Shown one piece after another: positions 12,288-24,176 of a stretch of 64,000 nt of DNA. The notes beneath the pieces are model-generated. The model did not search any database and had not been told where the DNA came from. It saw only the letters and a program-made list of their open reading frames with translations. Position 1 is the stretch's first letter. The number at the start of each line of letters is the position of its first letter. The DNA lies in the NCBI GenBank assembly GCA_006937955.1, contig SSNP01000015.1, positions 2,861,006 through 2,925,005 on the forward strand, written 5' to 3'. Source of the stretch: Pachypanchax playfairii. Taxonomy: Eukaryota; Chordata; Actinopteri; Cyprinodontiformes; Aplocheilidae. The translations under genes and the position numbers were made by a program.

Positions 12288-12919
12288 TTAAACATCAGTG
12301 ATGTTTTTTAACAACAGAAAAGCAGTTTCATGTAATTTCTCCAACTTAAACATTGTATTGCAAACCCAAATATCCCAGGCCTTTTTGTGAGAAATACTAT
12401 ATGTTAGTAATAGCATAAAAGATGAAAAATTAAAGTGTATTTTTAGGCGCATTCATTACTTTGTTGTTTTGAGTAAACCATGATAAATAAATAAAATAAT
12501 TCACTTTCTAAAATAAATAAAAAGTCACAACCTATATTGTACGTATGCCGATGTTTCAGAGTCCAAATCACTATCAAAAAGTAGAAGTACCATGTGACTG
12601 CAGATCTGTAGGCGAACTCCACTCGCTTTGGTCACTTCTTGATGAACTTTGACGTTTGACTTTGCTTGAGGGAAAATGTTTGAGTTAATGGGAGAGAGAA
12701 GAAACACAGAGATTAAATTATGGTCCATTTCTGAAGATATGAAAGGAGATAAATATATGAGCCATGCCTGTGTGAGATAAGATTATTCAGGATATTTTTG
12801 GTCTGAGGACTAAGTCTTTGATCATTCAAGGAAAATTAATGGCCACTTTCTTAACTTGGAGTTTGGGTTCTGGAAATCTTTAACAACGGGTACCAATATG
12901 TAGAGATTCCCAATGCACA

Positions 12920-15692
12920 ATGTGAAAATACAATTATAAGACACTACTTCTGCCTTATGACCCCTTGTTCTTAATTCAATGTGTTTAATAGATTTGATCT
13001 ACACCTTACAGCCCTAACAGCTTTAACTTCTCTGCTTTCCCTAGGATTTATGTGTGTGTTTATGGGAATTGTTGACCACTCTTCCAGAAGCACATTAGTG
13101 AGATCATGTTGGAACAGAAAGGGATCATCTCCAAACTTTGAAATCGTTCTAATTGTTCTTGACGTGTTGAAGCATTGAGGGTTTCTTTCACCTAGTCTAA
13201 GAGATAGAACCCAACCTCCGATATAAAACCTCATACCACAATCCTCCTTCCACCAAAATGGTCCATCTGATTGACAGATGCATGTGACTCGTCTCACCAG
13301 AGAACATGTCTCCTAGTGGAGACATGCTTTACTCCACTGTGCATTGCAATTGGTGATGTAATATTCGATGGAATATTAGTTAGTGAAGATGTTACACAAA
13401 TGGATATATTGCACAGGTGACATCCTGTCATGGTACCACTCTTGAATTCTTTGAGCACCTGAAATCGATTAATTGTTTCACTGATGTTTGCAGAAGCTGT
13501 CTGCACGCCTTGGGCCATAAGAGGTGACTGACACACCTGGAGGGCTGTCCTAATACTTTTGGCAATATGGTGCATATCTGCATCTGAGTTCTTCATCAAA
13601 AGACCCAAATTTGGGGTTTCATATTCCATTTACTCTAATCATGTGGTTTTTAAGGTCCCCCTGTAAAGAAAGAGTTTGAATAGAACCATATGTGTCTACA
13701 TGAGAGGGCACGTACCAAAGAGTGGGTGGGAGCGTGGCTGTTACAGAGTTCTGCCATTTTATTCTTCACGCTTTAATTTGGATCAAAAAGACAAACCCAC
13801 GTGAATAAAAATATGGGATCAATCAAGAGTCTGTTACGCAACAAAGAAGGTGCAGCACAGGTCAGGACAAAACCAGGCTCAGTTCTTCACAGGTTTGGGT
13901 GGTCTGTCAGTTTTTAATCTTTTGTTTAACCCAAATAAGAGCAAGGATGGTTTGACGGTCCTGTCACTATGAGAATAAAGTAGAATTACCTCATTGAGAC
14001 TTACTAAAGATTTGCTTTTTAGAATCATCTGCTAGTTGTCTGGTTTTAACTGGGAATGATAATTCTAAAAAGTTTTAGAACATAAACAAAAGTTTTTTCC
14101 TAAACAGGCTGCTACTTTTCAGTACATAATATTGTACCTTTAATCTTCACTTTAACTGTGGATTTAGACCAAACAGGCATCCGTTTTAATCCTCCTGGTT
14201 GAAGTCTGCAGGAACATACATCACATTATTAATTTAAATTTATGGTAAAAAGGGAATGGAGCCATGTTTATGTTTGAATTGAGATTTTTATATTTCTTGA
14301 GGGAAGAACTCATTGTCTACATGCTTTAGTTTTTAATAAAACTCACACAACAAACAAAAATATTCATTTTTTTCATCACCCTAACCAGGTTATTTATGTC
14401 CCAATATTTACCAGGTACTTGTTTTGTTTTTTTAATCCTTAACCAGATATTTTTTGCTGAGATCATAGACATATATTTTGTTTTACAAGTGGTTTGTCAC
14501 ATGTCACCACAAACTGATTGATGATGGGTCAAAAATAGTAACACTAAAACTAAAACACATGGATAATAATACTGTAGCTTTGTGTTTAATTCAGTCTGTC
14601 ATGTGCTTGAGTTGTTCATCTTCCTGCCTTCCTTCATTTTCAGAAGTTTTTATTGGTCGGTAAAGAAAAGATGGTTCTTTTTCACACAGCTTTTGTGTTT
14701 TGATGCCAATTGCAAAGCTTCGAATTTTAATAAATCATGTTTTTCAGTAAAATCCAATAGCAGCATCTTTTCCTGGTGACGTAGGGAGCCCACTTAAAGC
14801 TTAACTCTCTTCAATATAAAATAATTAGAGGATAAAGTCAGATAATTTAAATGACCATAATTATCTGGGAAAAATAGCTTAAATTAAAAAATGAGTACAC
14901 TGTAAAATACTGTACCCAACATGCCTTTAAAGGAGTTTGTTGCCTGAGTCTTAATGATCTAATCCCTAAATAATCAGCTAAGAGCTCTAATTATAAGGCT
15001 TGATTTATGAACAATGGTAATCAAGGCCAGAAGCCCACTAATTCAAAACTGCTGCATGCAAAGTATCTTAAATTTGTTTTGGAATGCATTTGAACCTCAT
15101 GGATGGAAGAAAAAAAATGCAAAGTCATGCTCCAATTAGTGAAATCACAAGTAGAGAGATTCAAGCCATAAAAAGCTTCAAGATCATATTCTTCCTGAAA
15201 AATGTGCCATAAGTGAAGTCATCACTGAAAGTATGGGAAAATACTATTGTGTCATATTTTGTGTCCTCCATGATGTTTCCAGTCGAGAAGAAGAAGACGA
15301 GCCTTTGCTTAAAGTCAGCTGCATGAGAGATACATGACTGCAAACCAAGGACCAGGTTAATAAAAGGATTTTCAGGTGCAGGTGCTCACTGGTGCAGTTT
15401 GAGTCATTTGTCTCGCCGGCCTGATTTATCAAACACGCCGTGAATCATCTTTCTGCTGCTGTGAAACTCAAAAGAGTGATTGTACCTTCTCCATGGAGGT
15501 TATACTTCTGCCGGCGTTTTTTTTATTGGTTGGCCCATTTATTTCTTTGTTCAATGAGATAACTCAACAGATCACAAATGTGTTTGACTAAAATCATGAG
15601 GACAGGTTGGAAACGGCATTGGGACTGATCGGTCAAGCCTATTTCCTTGTTTTCTTCATTTTGATCCATGCTTTGATTTCATGGATGCCAGA

Positions 15693-15697
<5 letters not shown>
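12920..15697 (+). repeat. 2.78-kb block, first copy of a direct repeat
   Basis: Every position reappears 2823 bases downstream (15743-18520) with no insertion or deletion. The block ends in a run of 35 Cs (15698-15732) and then ten Ns. Its content is a Tc1 remnant and otherwise unrecognised AT-rich DNA. Confidence 0.95.
12965..13640 (-). pseudogene. Degraded Tc1-like transposase remnant
   Basis: On the minus strand, broken frames preserve HVLW followed by DES, then FGDDPFLFQHD and LTNVLLEEWSTIP. These are the strings around the catalytic aspartates and C terminus of fish Tc1 transposases. The segment between FQHD and LTN, which would hold the last catalytic residue, is deleted, and stops and frameshifts break the rest. 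It is non-functional and lies inside the block repeated at 15743. Confidence 0.72.
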
Positions 15698-15732
<35 letters not shown>

Positions 15733-15742
15733 NNNNNNNNNN
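15698..15742. other. Poly-C run and assembly gap
   Basis: Thirty-five Cs are followed by ten Ns. The matching place after the second copy has only 15 Cs, then an A and unique sequence. Poly-C collapse or expansion is a usual cause of failed joins. Confidence 0.95.
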
Positions 15743-18520
15743 ATGTGAAAATACAATTATAAGACACTACTTCTGCCTTATGACCCCTTGTTCTTAATTC
15801 AATGTGTTTAATAGATTTGATCTACACCTTACAGCCCTAACAGCTTTAACTTCTCTGCTTTCCCTAGGATTTATGTGTGTGTTTATGGGAATTGTTGACC
15901 ACTCTTCCAGAAGCACATTAGTGAGATCATGTTGGAACAGAAAGGGATCATCTCCAAACTTTGAAATCGTTCTAATTGTTCTTGACGTGTTGAAGCATTG
16001 AGGGTTTCTTTCACCTAGTCTAAGAGATAGAACCCAACCTCCGATATAAAACCTCATACCACAATCCTCCTTCCACCAAAATGGTCCATCTGATTGACAG
16101 ATGCATGTGACTCGTCTCACCAGAGAACATGTCTCCTAGTGGAGACATGCTTTACTCCACTGTGCATTGCAATTGGTGATGTAATATTCGATGGAATATT
16201 AGTTAGTGAAGATGTTACACAAATGGATATATTGCACAGGTGACATCCTGTCATGGTACCACTCTTGAATTCTTTGAGCACCTGAAATCGATTAATTGTT
16301 TCACTGATGTTTGCAGAAGCTGTCTGCACGCCTTGGGCCATAAGAGGTGACTGACACACCTGGAGGGCTGTCCTAATACTTTTGGCAATATGGTGCATAT
16401 CTGCATCTGAGTTCTTCATCAAAAGACCCAAATTTGGGGTTTCATATTCCATTTACTCTAATCATGTGGTTTTTAAGGTCCCCCTGTAAAGAAAGAGTTT
16501 GAATAGAACCATATGTGTCTACATGAGAGGGCACGTACCAAAGAGTGGGTGGGAGCGTGGCTGTTACAGAGTTCTGCCATTTTATTCTTCACGCTTTAAT
16601 TTGGATCAAAAAGACAAACCCACGTGAATAAAAATATGGGATCAATCAAGAGTCTGTTACGCAACAAAGAAGGTGCAGCACAGGTCAGGACAAAACCAGG
16701 CTCAGTTCTTCACAGGTTTGGGTGGTCTGTCAGTTTTTAATCTTTTGTTTAACCCAAATAAGAGCAAGGATGGTTTGACGGTCCTGTCACTATGAGAATA
16801 AAGTAGAATTACCTCATTGAGACTTACTAAAGATTTGCTTTTTAGAATCATCTGCTAGTTGTCTGGTTTTAACTGGGAATGATAATTCTAAAAAGTTTTA
16901 GAACATAAACAAAAGTTTTTTCCTAAACAGGCTGCTACTTTTCAGTACATAATATTGTACCTTTAATCTTCACTTTAACTGTGGATTTAGACCAAACAGG
17001 CATCCGTTTTAATCCTCCTGGTTGAAGTCTGCAGGAACATACATCACATTATTAATTTAAATTTATGGTAAAAAGGGAATGGAGCCATGTTTATGTTTGA
17101 ATTGAGATTTTTATATTTCTTGAGGGAAGAACTCATTGTCTACATGCTTTAGTTTTTAATAAAACTCACACAACAAACAAAAATATTCATTTTTTTCATC
17201 ACCCTAACCAGGTTATTTATGTCCCAATATTTACCAGGTACTTGTTTTGTTTTTTTAATCCTTAACCAGATATTTTTTGCTGAGATCATAGACATATATT
17301 TTGTTTTACAAGTGGTTTGTCACATGTCACCACAAACTGATTGATGATGGGTCAAAAATAGTAACACTAAAACTAAAACACATGGATAATAATACTGTAG
17401 CTTTGTGTTTAATTCAGTCTGTCATGTGCTTGAGTTGTTCATCTTCCTGCCTTCCTTCATTTTCAGAAGTTTTTATTGGTCGGTAAAGAAAAGATGGTTC
17501 TTTTTCACACAGCTTTTGTGTTTTGATGCCAATTGCAAAGCTTCGAATTTTAATAAATCATGTTTTTCAGTAAAATCCAATAGCAGCATCTTTTCCTGGT
17601 GACGTAGGGAGCCCACTTAAAGCTTAACTCTCTTCAATATAAAATAATTAGAGGATAAAGTCAGATAATTTAAATGACCATAATTATCTGGGAAAAATAG
17701 CTTAAATTAAAAAATGAGTACACTGTAAAATACTGTACCCAACATGCCTTTAAAGGAGTTTGTTGCCTGAGTCTTAATGATCTAATCCCTAAATAATCAG
17801 CTAAGAGCTCTAATTATAAGGCTTGATTTATGAACAATGGTAATCAAGGCCAGAAGCCCACTAATTCAAAACTGCTGCATGCAAAGTATCTTAAATTTGT
17901 TTTGGAATGCATTTGAACCTCATGGATGGAAGAAAAAAAATGCAAAGTCATGCTCCAATTAGTGAAATCACAAGTAGAGAGATTCAAGCCATAAAAAGCT
18001 TCAAGATCATATTCTTCCTGAAAAATGTGCCATAAGTGAAGTCATCACTGAAAGTATGGGAAAATACTATTGTGTCATATTTTGTGTCCTCCATGATGTT
18101 TCCAGTCGAGAAGAAGAAGACGAGCCTTTGCTTAAAGTCAGCTGCATGAGAGATACATGACTGCAAACCAAGGACCAGGTTAATAAAAGGATTTTCAGGT
18201 GCAGGTGCTCACTGGTGCAGTTTGAGTCATTTGTCTCGCCGGCCTGATTTATCAAACACGCCGTGAATCATCTTTCTGCTGCTGTGAAACTCAAAAGAGT
18301 GATTGTACCTTCTCCATGGAGGTTATACTTCTGCCGGCGTTTTTTTTATTGGTTGGCCCATTTATTTCTTTGTTCAATGAGATAACTCAACAGATCACAA
18401 ATGTGTTTGACTAAAATCATGAGGACAGGTTGGAAACGGCATTGGGACTGATCGGTCAAGCCTATTTCCTTGTTTTCTTCATTTTGATCCATGCTTTGAT
18501 TTCATGGATGCCAGAATTAA
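15743..18520 (+). repeat. 2.78-kb block, second copy of the direct repeat (probable assembly duplicate)
   Basis: It has the same length and the same open frames as 12920-15697. It starts abruptly after the Ns in the middle of the sequence at 12920, with no repeat boundary there. This fits an overlap that was not merged better than a biological tandem duplication. Confidence 0.9.
15788..16463 (-). pseudogene. Degraded Tc1-like transposase remnant (second copy)
   Basis: Same sequence as 12965-13640, carried within the repeated block. It probably represents one genomic locus. Confidence 0.7.
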
Positions 18521-20258
18521 CCCCCCCCCCCCCCCACCCCTTTCCCCCGTCAACCACAGAAAAACTTCCTTTGAGTTTTGATTACCTTTTGTTTCAATAA
18601 ACTGCTCTTATTATCCAGCCAAGTCACTCTCTGCCTCTTTGCACTTGAGATCAGCCACAGCCCGGTTCCTCCACCCTTAGTGTGAAAACAGAAGAGCTGG
18701 GAATAATCATGTGACATACAAAATGAGTAAATAGAATTGATAAACTTTCAAAATGATTATCAGATCAGGCTTGGTTTTATAATTAAGGTTTTTATCTGGA
18801 AGCTGATGGAAATTCAAACTGAACACTTAAAGCTCTAAACTAAAATACTAAGGGTCAAAACAAAGGAGAGGATTTTATTTCAACCTTTAACTCGTTTGAG
18901 ATGGTCACAAGACGACGATGGGCCCATTATACGATTATTTCCCTGCAATAACATCGAGCCGTTCATTTATCAGTCACTCCCACATGCTGATGAAGAAGGT
19001 TTTGGGCGTGACGCCAGCTGAACATGGGCCTGAACTTTATAAATTATGAGGCCACTACTCAAAGGGCCATGATGAATAAAGGCTGGACTGCCAAAAGTAA
19101 CACCGAACAGAACACAAAAGAATGAGACCAGGTCCTCCTGGTCCTACAACCACTGCTCAGACCTGAATGTCTTTGGTGTGGTTTTCCAGTAAATCTGAGA
19201 GAGATGCTGTTCTGAATACAAGAAAATAAGGGATTTGTTTTTTCTTCACACAATCTGCATGAATTTGAATGTTTTAAACCACAACAAGATAAAGATGTTA
19301 AACAGAATTGTGAGACAACATGAGCAGAGCAGCGGTGGATCGTTTACACATGAATGTATTTAAATTGAATTTTGGAGTAAAATGACACCTCAGTTATGTT
19401 TCAACATCAGTTCTTTTAGTGCAGCTGCTGTTTGTTGTAACTCTAGGATCAACACACAGACATGTTTATATGATGAATAACAACTTCTCAGGAAAAAAAT
19501 CTGAAAAAAAAGATCCCCTTGGGGTGTGTGTGCTCCCACAAATCATCTCTGGTGATTCACGTGGGAAAGTGTTCACAGACATGTAACCAACAAAACACTG
19601 ATGATTAAAGTGGGTAAGGGGGATAACATATAACATGTACAGTACATGTATCATCCTTTTTGTTGTGTTTAAATGTTAAAAAATCTTCAACTGAAAAACA
19701 ATCACATTTCCTTTGTAAAACATTGTTCCAACTATTCACATAATCAAAAACAAGTTAGTGACAACAGAAAATATTATTGTGAAACTTGAGAAAATGTCAG
19801 TGAGATACACATAACTCAGCTCACACCAACAATATGGAGGCAAAACAGACCAGATTTCATTGTTTATTGTGTCTCCTGGAGATGATGTTTTACTCTCCTC
19901 AGTCCGTTCAGTTCAAACAAAAGCTGCATTTCAATTTGTTCCTTTTGTTGTTTGAAATTGTTTTGGTTCATTTGCTTCCAGAATCTTCTCTTCCAGTTGT
20001 TCTAAAGACTTCAAGAATGGATGAGAAATAAATCTACCTGTTAATTCTCACCCGGTTTACACTGTTTAGTTTATGCAAACTAGCGCTAATAGCGTGTCAC
20101 TTTAGGTTCATCGTCATTAGCTAAAGTTCTGAATTTTTGGTTGAACAAAATTTACAATAACAGATACGTAGACTCTCAACAAGATTCAAACTCAATCTGC
20201 TGGTTTCGCTAACTGTCATTTTATAATTTATTGATTTATTGATCATATTACAAATCTG
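18521..20258. other. Intergenic, no gene recognised
   Basis: A C-rich tract (18521-18547), then AT-rich sequence with only short chance frames. No repeat family is recognised. Confidence 0.5.
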
Positions 20259-20262
20259 TTAA

Positions 20263-20660
20263 AGGTGCAGTATGTTAGAATAAGACCTTGTCATCAAATC
20301 GTTCATGTAGAAAAACAAAACCGCCCGCTCTCAGCTACTTACCATCTCCCCTTCCTGTTTTTTCTGCGGCTTCTTTTACTCTTTGCTGCTGGTTCTCGTT
20401 GAATTTTAACTACTTGTGTTGAAGACTTGACAACCTTACAGGCTCACGTGTGATTCACTATGGAACCAGGAAGTCTGGACCTGGACTAGTTATTGTAAAC
20501 AATCGGTCTGTCCCGCAACAGCGTTTTTAAAGTGACAGAAACTAGCGACCAACCAGCCGCCTGAGATCAAAATCTGTTACAATGTGACTTTATCTTCATC
20601 AGTGGGACATTAAACTGTTGTGTGATTATTTCACTGTAAAATTCTTACATATTGTACCTT
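20263..20660. mobile_element. TTAA-flanked T2/Kolobok-type MITE, copy A
   Basis: After TTAA (20259-20262) it starts AGGTGCAGTATGTTAGAAT. The other end, reverse complemented, is AAGGTACAATATGTAAGAAT before TTAA (20661-20664). The 398-bp non-coding interior shares long stretches with 49146-49764, for example GAACCAGGAAGTCTGGAC and AAAGTGACAGAAACTAGCGA. Confidence 0.8.
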
Positions 20661-20664
20661 TTAA

Positions 20665-22990
20665 ATTGACTTAAATATAAGCAGCTTTGATTCTGGAACT
20701 GTTTATGTGAATTGGACTTACTGGTTCTACACTACTTTTAGATGATGTTTGTGGTAAACTGATGCTGTATAAATACACTGAATTGAATTAGTTATTCATG
20801 AAGAAAAAAAATCCACAATGGCAGTTTTCCAGATCACTCCCATGTAGATTGTATTATTTACATGTTCTGCTTTCACCTTAAAAAGCCCTTGACCCCTGAT
20901 CTTTCCTTCTTTTTAGTGAGTGAGACTTCTGCAGTAATTTATTATATTCATTATTCCTCTGTGGCCTGTGATGAAAAGATCACAAAGATAGTTATCTGAC
21001 TCCTAAAGCCGAATCTGGAAAAAAAGAATCTGTCGTCTACAGGGATTTAACTTTTTCCGAGCTACCCTGTCGTTTGGAGTTTTGACTTGCTGTGAGTTTT
21101 AGGAGTATTTTGAGCTGGAACATGACCCAGGGGAGGCAGATCTGATGCTCAGAGAAACCTCAGCTGAAGCCAAAGCGCCTTCAATCTATGCTGGTTAGTT
21201 ATGAATTATGATTGATGTCCAGGTTCAAGCTGAGACTCCGGAGATGGTCCCCAGAGTTGAGGTTGTGACACAACAAGCTGGGAAAATGTTTTGTGGAATA
21301 AAATTGATTTGACTTCTATAAACAACCTTCTGGTTTGACCATCATGCTTTACTGTAAATTCTGGACTATATGCTACTACTTTTTCCACAGGCTTTGAACA
21401 CAGCAGCTTAAACAATGATGCAACTAATTTATGGAATTTTACAGGCTTCATGTCACCAAAACATTTTGCCTCGTCAAATCAGACCAATGACATCACCGAA
21501 CACAGAGGACCAATGAAACTGTTGGAATGAAATCAAAACGCACTCACACTAAATTCTTCATTTTGGGCTTCGTGCACATGGTCATGATGAAAAACACATG
21601 AAGAAATGAACATGATGCAGATTTCAAGTTAAAGATGATCAATCTGGCTGTTGAAGAAGGAAATAAAGCTGCTGCATGTGAGTTTAGTGCAGGAAGTGAT
21701 TTTCCCTAGTCGGCTACAGTATTTAAATTTTTTAACCAACCATGTTACAGTGACTGCTTGGAAAAAAATACATTTATGGTGCATATTTTTGTTTGTTACT
21801 GGAATGTGTTTAACTAAAAGTTTAAAAATTCTTATGTTACAACATGGACACCTACAGCTTGTATTTAGACACGCTCAATAGTCCTGAAAGAACCGTATAT
21901 ACCAACATGTCAATACAAATATCATCTCACAGTTCTGTATAAAATGTAATGAGTAAAAATTCAGATTTTAATCCAGTTGCATGCTGTCAATTCAAACCAA
22001 GCTAGTCTATAACTGAAGTTTATTCTACATAAAAACAATCAAACAAAGTCATAAAACAATAACAATTTTACAAACTCCACATTTTAACTCAGTAAATAAG
22101 TAAAATTTTGTTGGGATGGAATGAAACATGTTTTCTTTTTTGTATAAAACACCTTTGGAAGAGGATTTAAGCTTACCAAAACGAGGCAGCTCTGAATTTC
22201 GTTCCAGAACTCCAGATTTGTGCTGTTCGTCTCGCTCGCCTTTAAACAGACCTCGCCTTGAATATTTAGAACTGAGCAGCATAATTCTGATGTTTTTTGG
22301 CATTAATTTAGGACCATAAAACTAAACTTGGAACTCTAGATCAGGAGGGGGAATGTGTGCACATACTCAAAATGTTTCACAAGGTTTTTGGCTTTTCTTA
22401 GGAGACTAATAAGTATGAAAACTGGAAAAAACTTAAAAGCTTCAAGACATTCGTCTTTTCACTGGGGGGTTCTCGCAGATTACTGATCAAATATTTTATT
22501 GCCTTTTCATATCTCTGAGGACATGGTCACATAACATCAATTTTATTAAAGTTTATTGAATAATAAGCTATAAATATGACTCAGTTGAATCTGAAATGCT
22601 ATATATAAAAGCTGAATTTACTTTTAATTTATTTCATTTGTTAATAATGTTAAAATTGATGTACTTTATTATGTAATTATGTTATAAAACATAATAAATC
22701 TGCCACTTTCTTCTTGTAGTTCTTCTTCTTTCTTCTTGAGACAGTAGTAGACATGTACAGGATTCCATACAGCAGGTTTTTTATAATCCTGTTAATGATA
22801 GATTTTGTATTTAAGGTTTATTTATTTATTCGCCAAATATGTTACACAAACAAAGAAACTGATTACTGCATTTGACCCGTCTGTGAGACGCAGAGGGCTG
22901 CCATCTGTACGCCACCCTGGGAGGAGTTTTGGGGTTCAATATCTTGCAAAAAGGATACTTCAACATATAACCTGTTGGGGCCATGATTGA
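20665..22990. other. Intergenic, no gene recognised
   Basis: AT-rich spacer. Positions 22870-22990 look like a short dispersed repeat tail of a type common in fish, with no class assigned. No coding exon is supported. Confidence 0.4.
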
Positions 22991-23038
22991 ACCACTCACC
23001 TCCTGATCAGAGCTACAGCCACCTCTGGATCCCTTTAA

Positions 23039-23519
23039 CAAGGCCATTCCATTTTTCCATCCGTTTTTCTGAGGTTTCTGTTGAATATTTTAACTCCACA
23101 GGTGTTCTTACCTTCCTAGTGGGTGAGAAAACAGGTAAACAACTTCTCTTTCAGTTTTTATCTCTCAAACTACGCAGGTGGCGATAACACCCGAGTTCAA
23201 ACGGCAGTTGAAACCACGCCTAGCATGCTGCTGGCTAAAAGCTGTAGCATAAGACGTATCAAACCGGAAGAGACTACGTGTCTGTTGCCATGCGCAGCAG
23301 GGCAGGAAACAGGAAGCCTTGCTCTCATAGGCTAGTTTGTTAGCCAATCTAAGTCCAGCAAATTCGAATAATGAATATTAATGAGCTGCAGCCCAAAACC
23401 TGACGAAACCAGACGAATCTTGATGCAGATAGATTGAAATGTCTGTTAATCAGTGTTTCCAGATGTTTTTTAGATATAAAATGTTTAATACTTAAGAAAT
23501 AATTTTTTAAATGGCCTCT
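23039..23519 (+). mobile_element. TTAA-flanked non-autonomous element, copy 3 of 6 (deleted)
   Basis: It aligns with the copy at 8030 in the same orientation. It is flanked by TTAA (23035-23038 and 23520-23523), but its left tip is mutated to CAAGGCC. Internal losses include part of the centre and the right subterminal region. Confidence 0.85.
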
Positions 23520-23692
23520 TTAAGGTTAAATAGAACGACAGTTCAGATGTCTGATTGAATTTGTGATTGTATAAAAACATTAGCAGAGATTCTTGCTTAG
23601 CTGACTGTGTGTTTTATAGATCTCATTTATTGAAAGAATTTGGGGTAAAAATGTCCTACCTGTTCATCCCCATACAATCTCAGTGGTTTTAA

Positions 23693-24172
23693 AGGTGTAA
23701 TATGGAATACAAACACCACAGCGAAGTCCAGTGAGTGGATACTGCAGCTGCAACAACAGAACAAGGCCTCCAGCCGTCGAAGCTCACGACCGCCACGTGC
23801 GCTCCGATGACGCAAAAATTCCACACCCAAACCCACTCTGGCCCCTGATCCTCTCCAGTCGCTCCTCCCACGAGAAGGACAACGATATTCCTGGGACTCC
23901 AAAGAAGATGCTCGACTCGCCAACTCCACCCCCCCCTCCACAGTACCAGCCTCGCTTTTACGGACTATTTACCGTTTTAGGGAACCTGCAATGGTGCCCG
24001 CTATTTGCTGGTAGATGTAAACAAGGTGCCAACGTCAGGCCCGTCAGAATAAATATTTTATTATATTTTACTTCAAATATAATTTTTAAAGTAAATACTG
24101 TACTTTAACTCTACATCCCCCTAAACGCTATATGGAGGTATTATGTTTATGAAAATATTCTATATTCCACCT
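23693..24172. mobile_element. TTAA-flanked T2/Kolobok-type MITE, second family
   Basis: After TTAA (23689-23692) it starts AGGTGTAATATGGAATA. The right end reverse complements to AGGTGGAATATAGAATA before TTAA (24173-24176), giving 17-bp inverted ends with three mismatches. The 480-bp interior is GC-richer than its surroundings and shows no similarity to copy A. The frames inside it are not credible genes. Confidence 0.75.
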
Positions 24173-24176
24173 TTAA

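Noticed and set aside
12971..13629. Two minus-strand frames of 108 and 111 residues, repeated at 15794-16452, as a possible gene pair
   Set aside because: They are frame-shifted pieces of a Tc1-like transposase remnant, and the repetition is probably an assembly effect.
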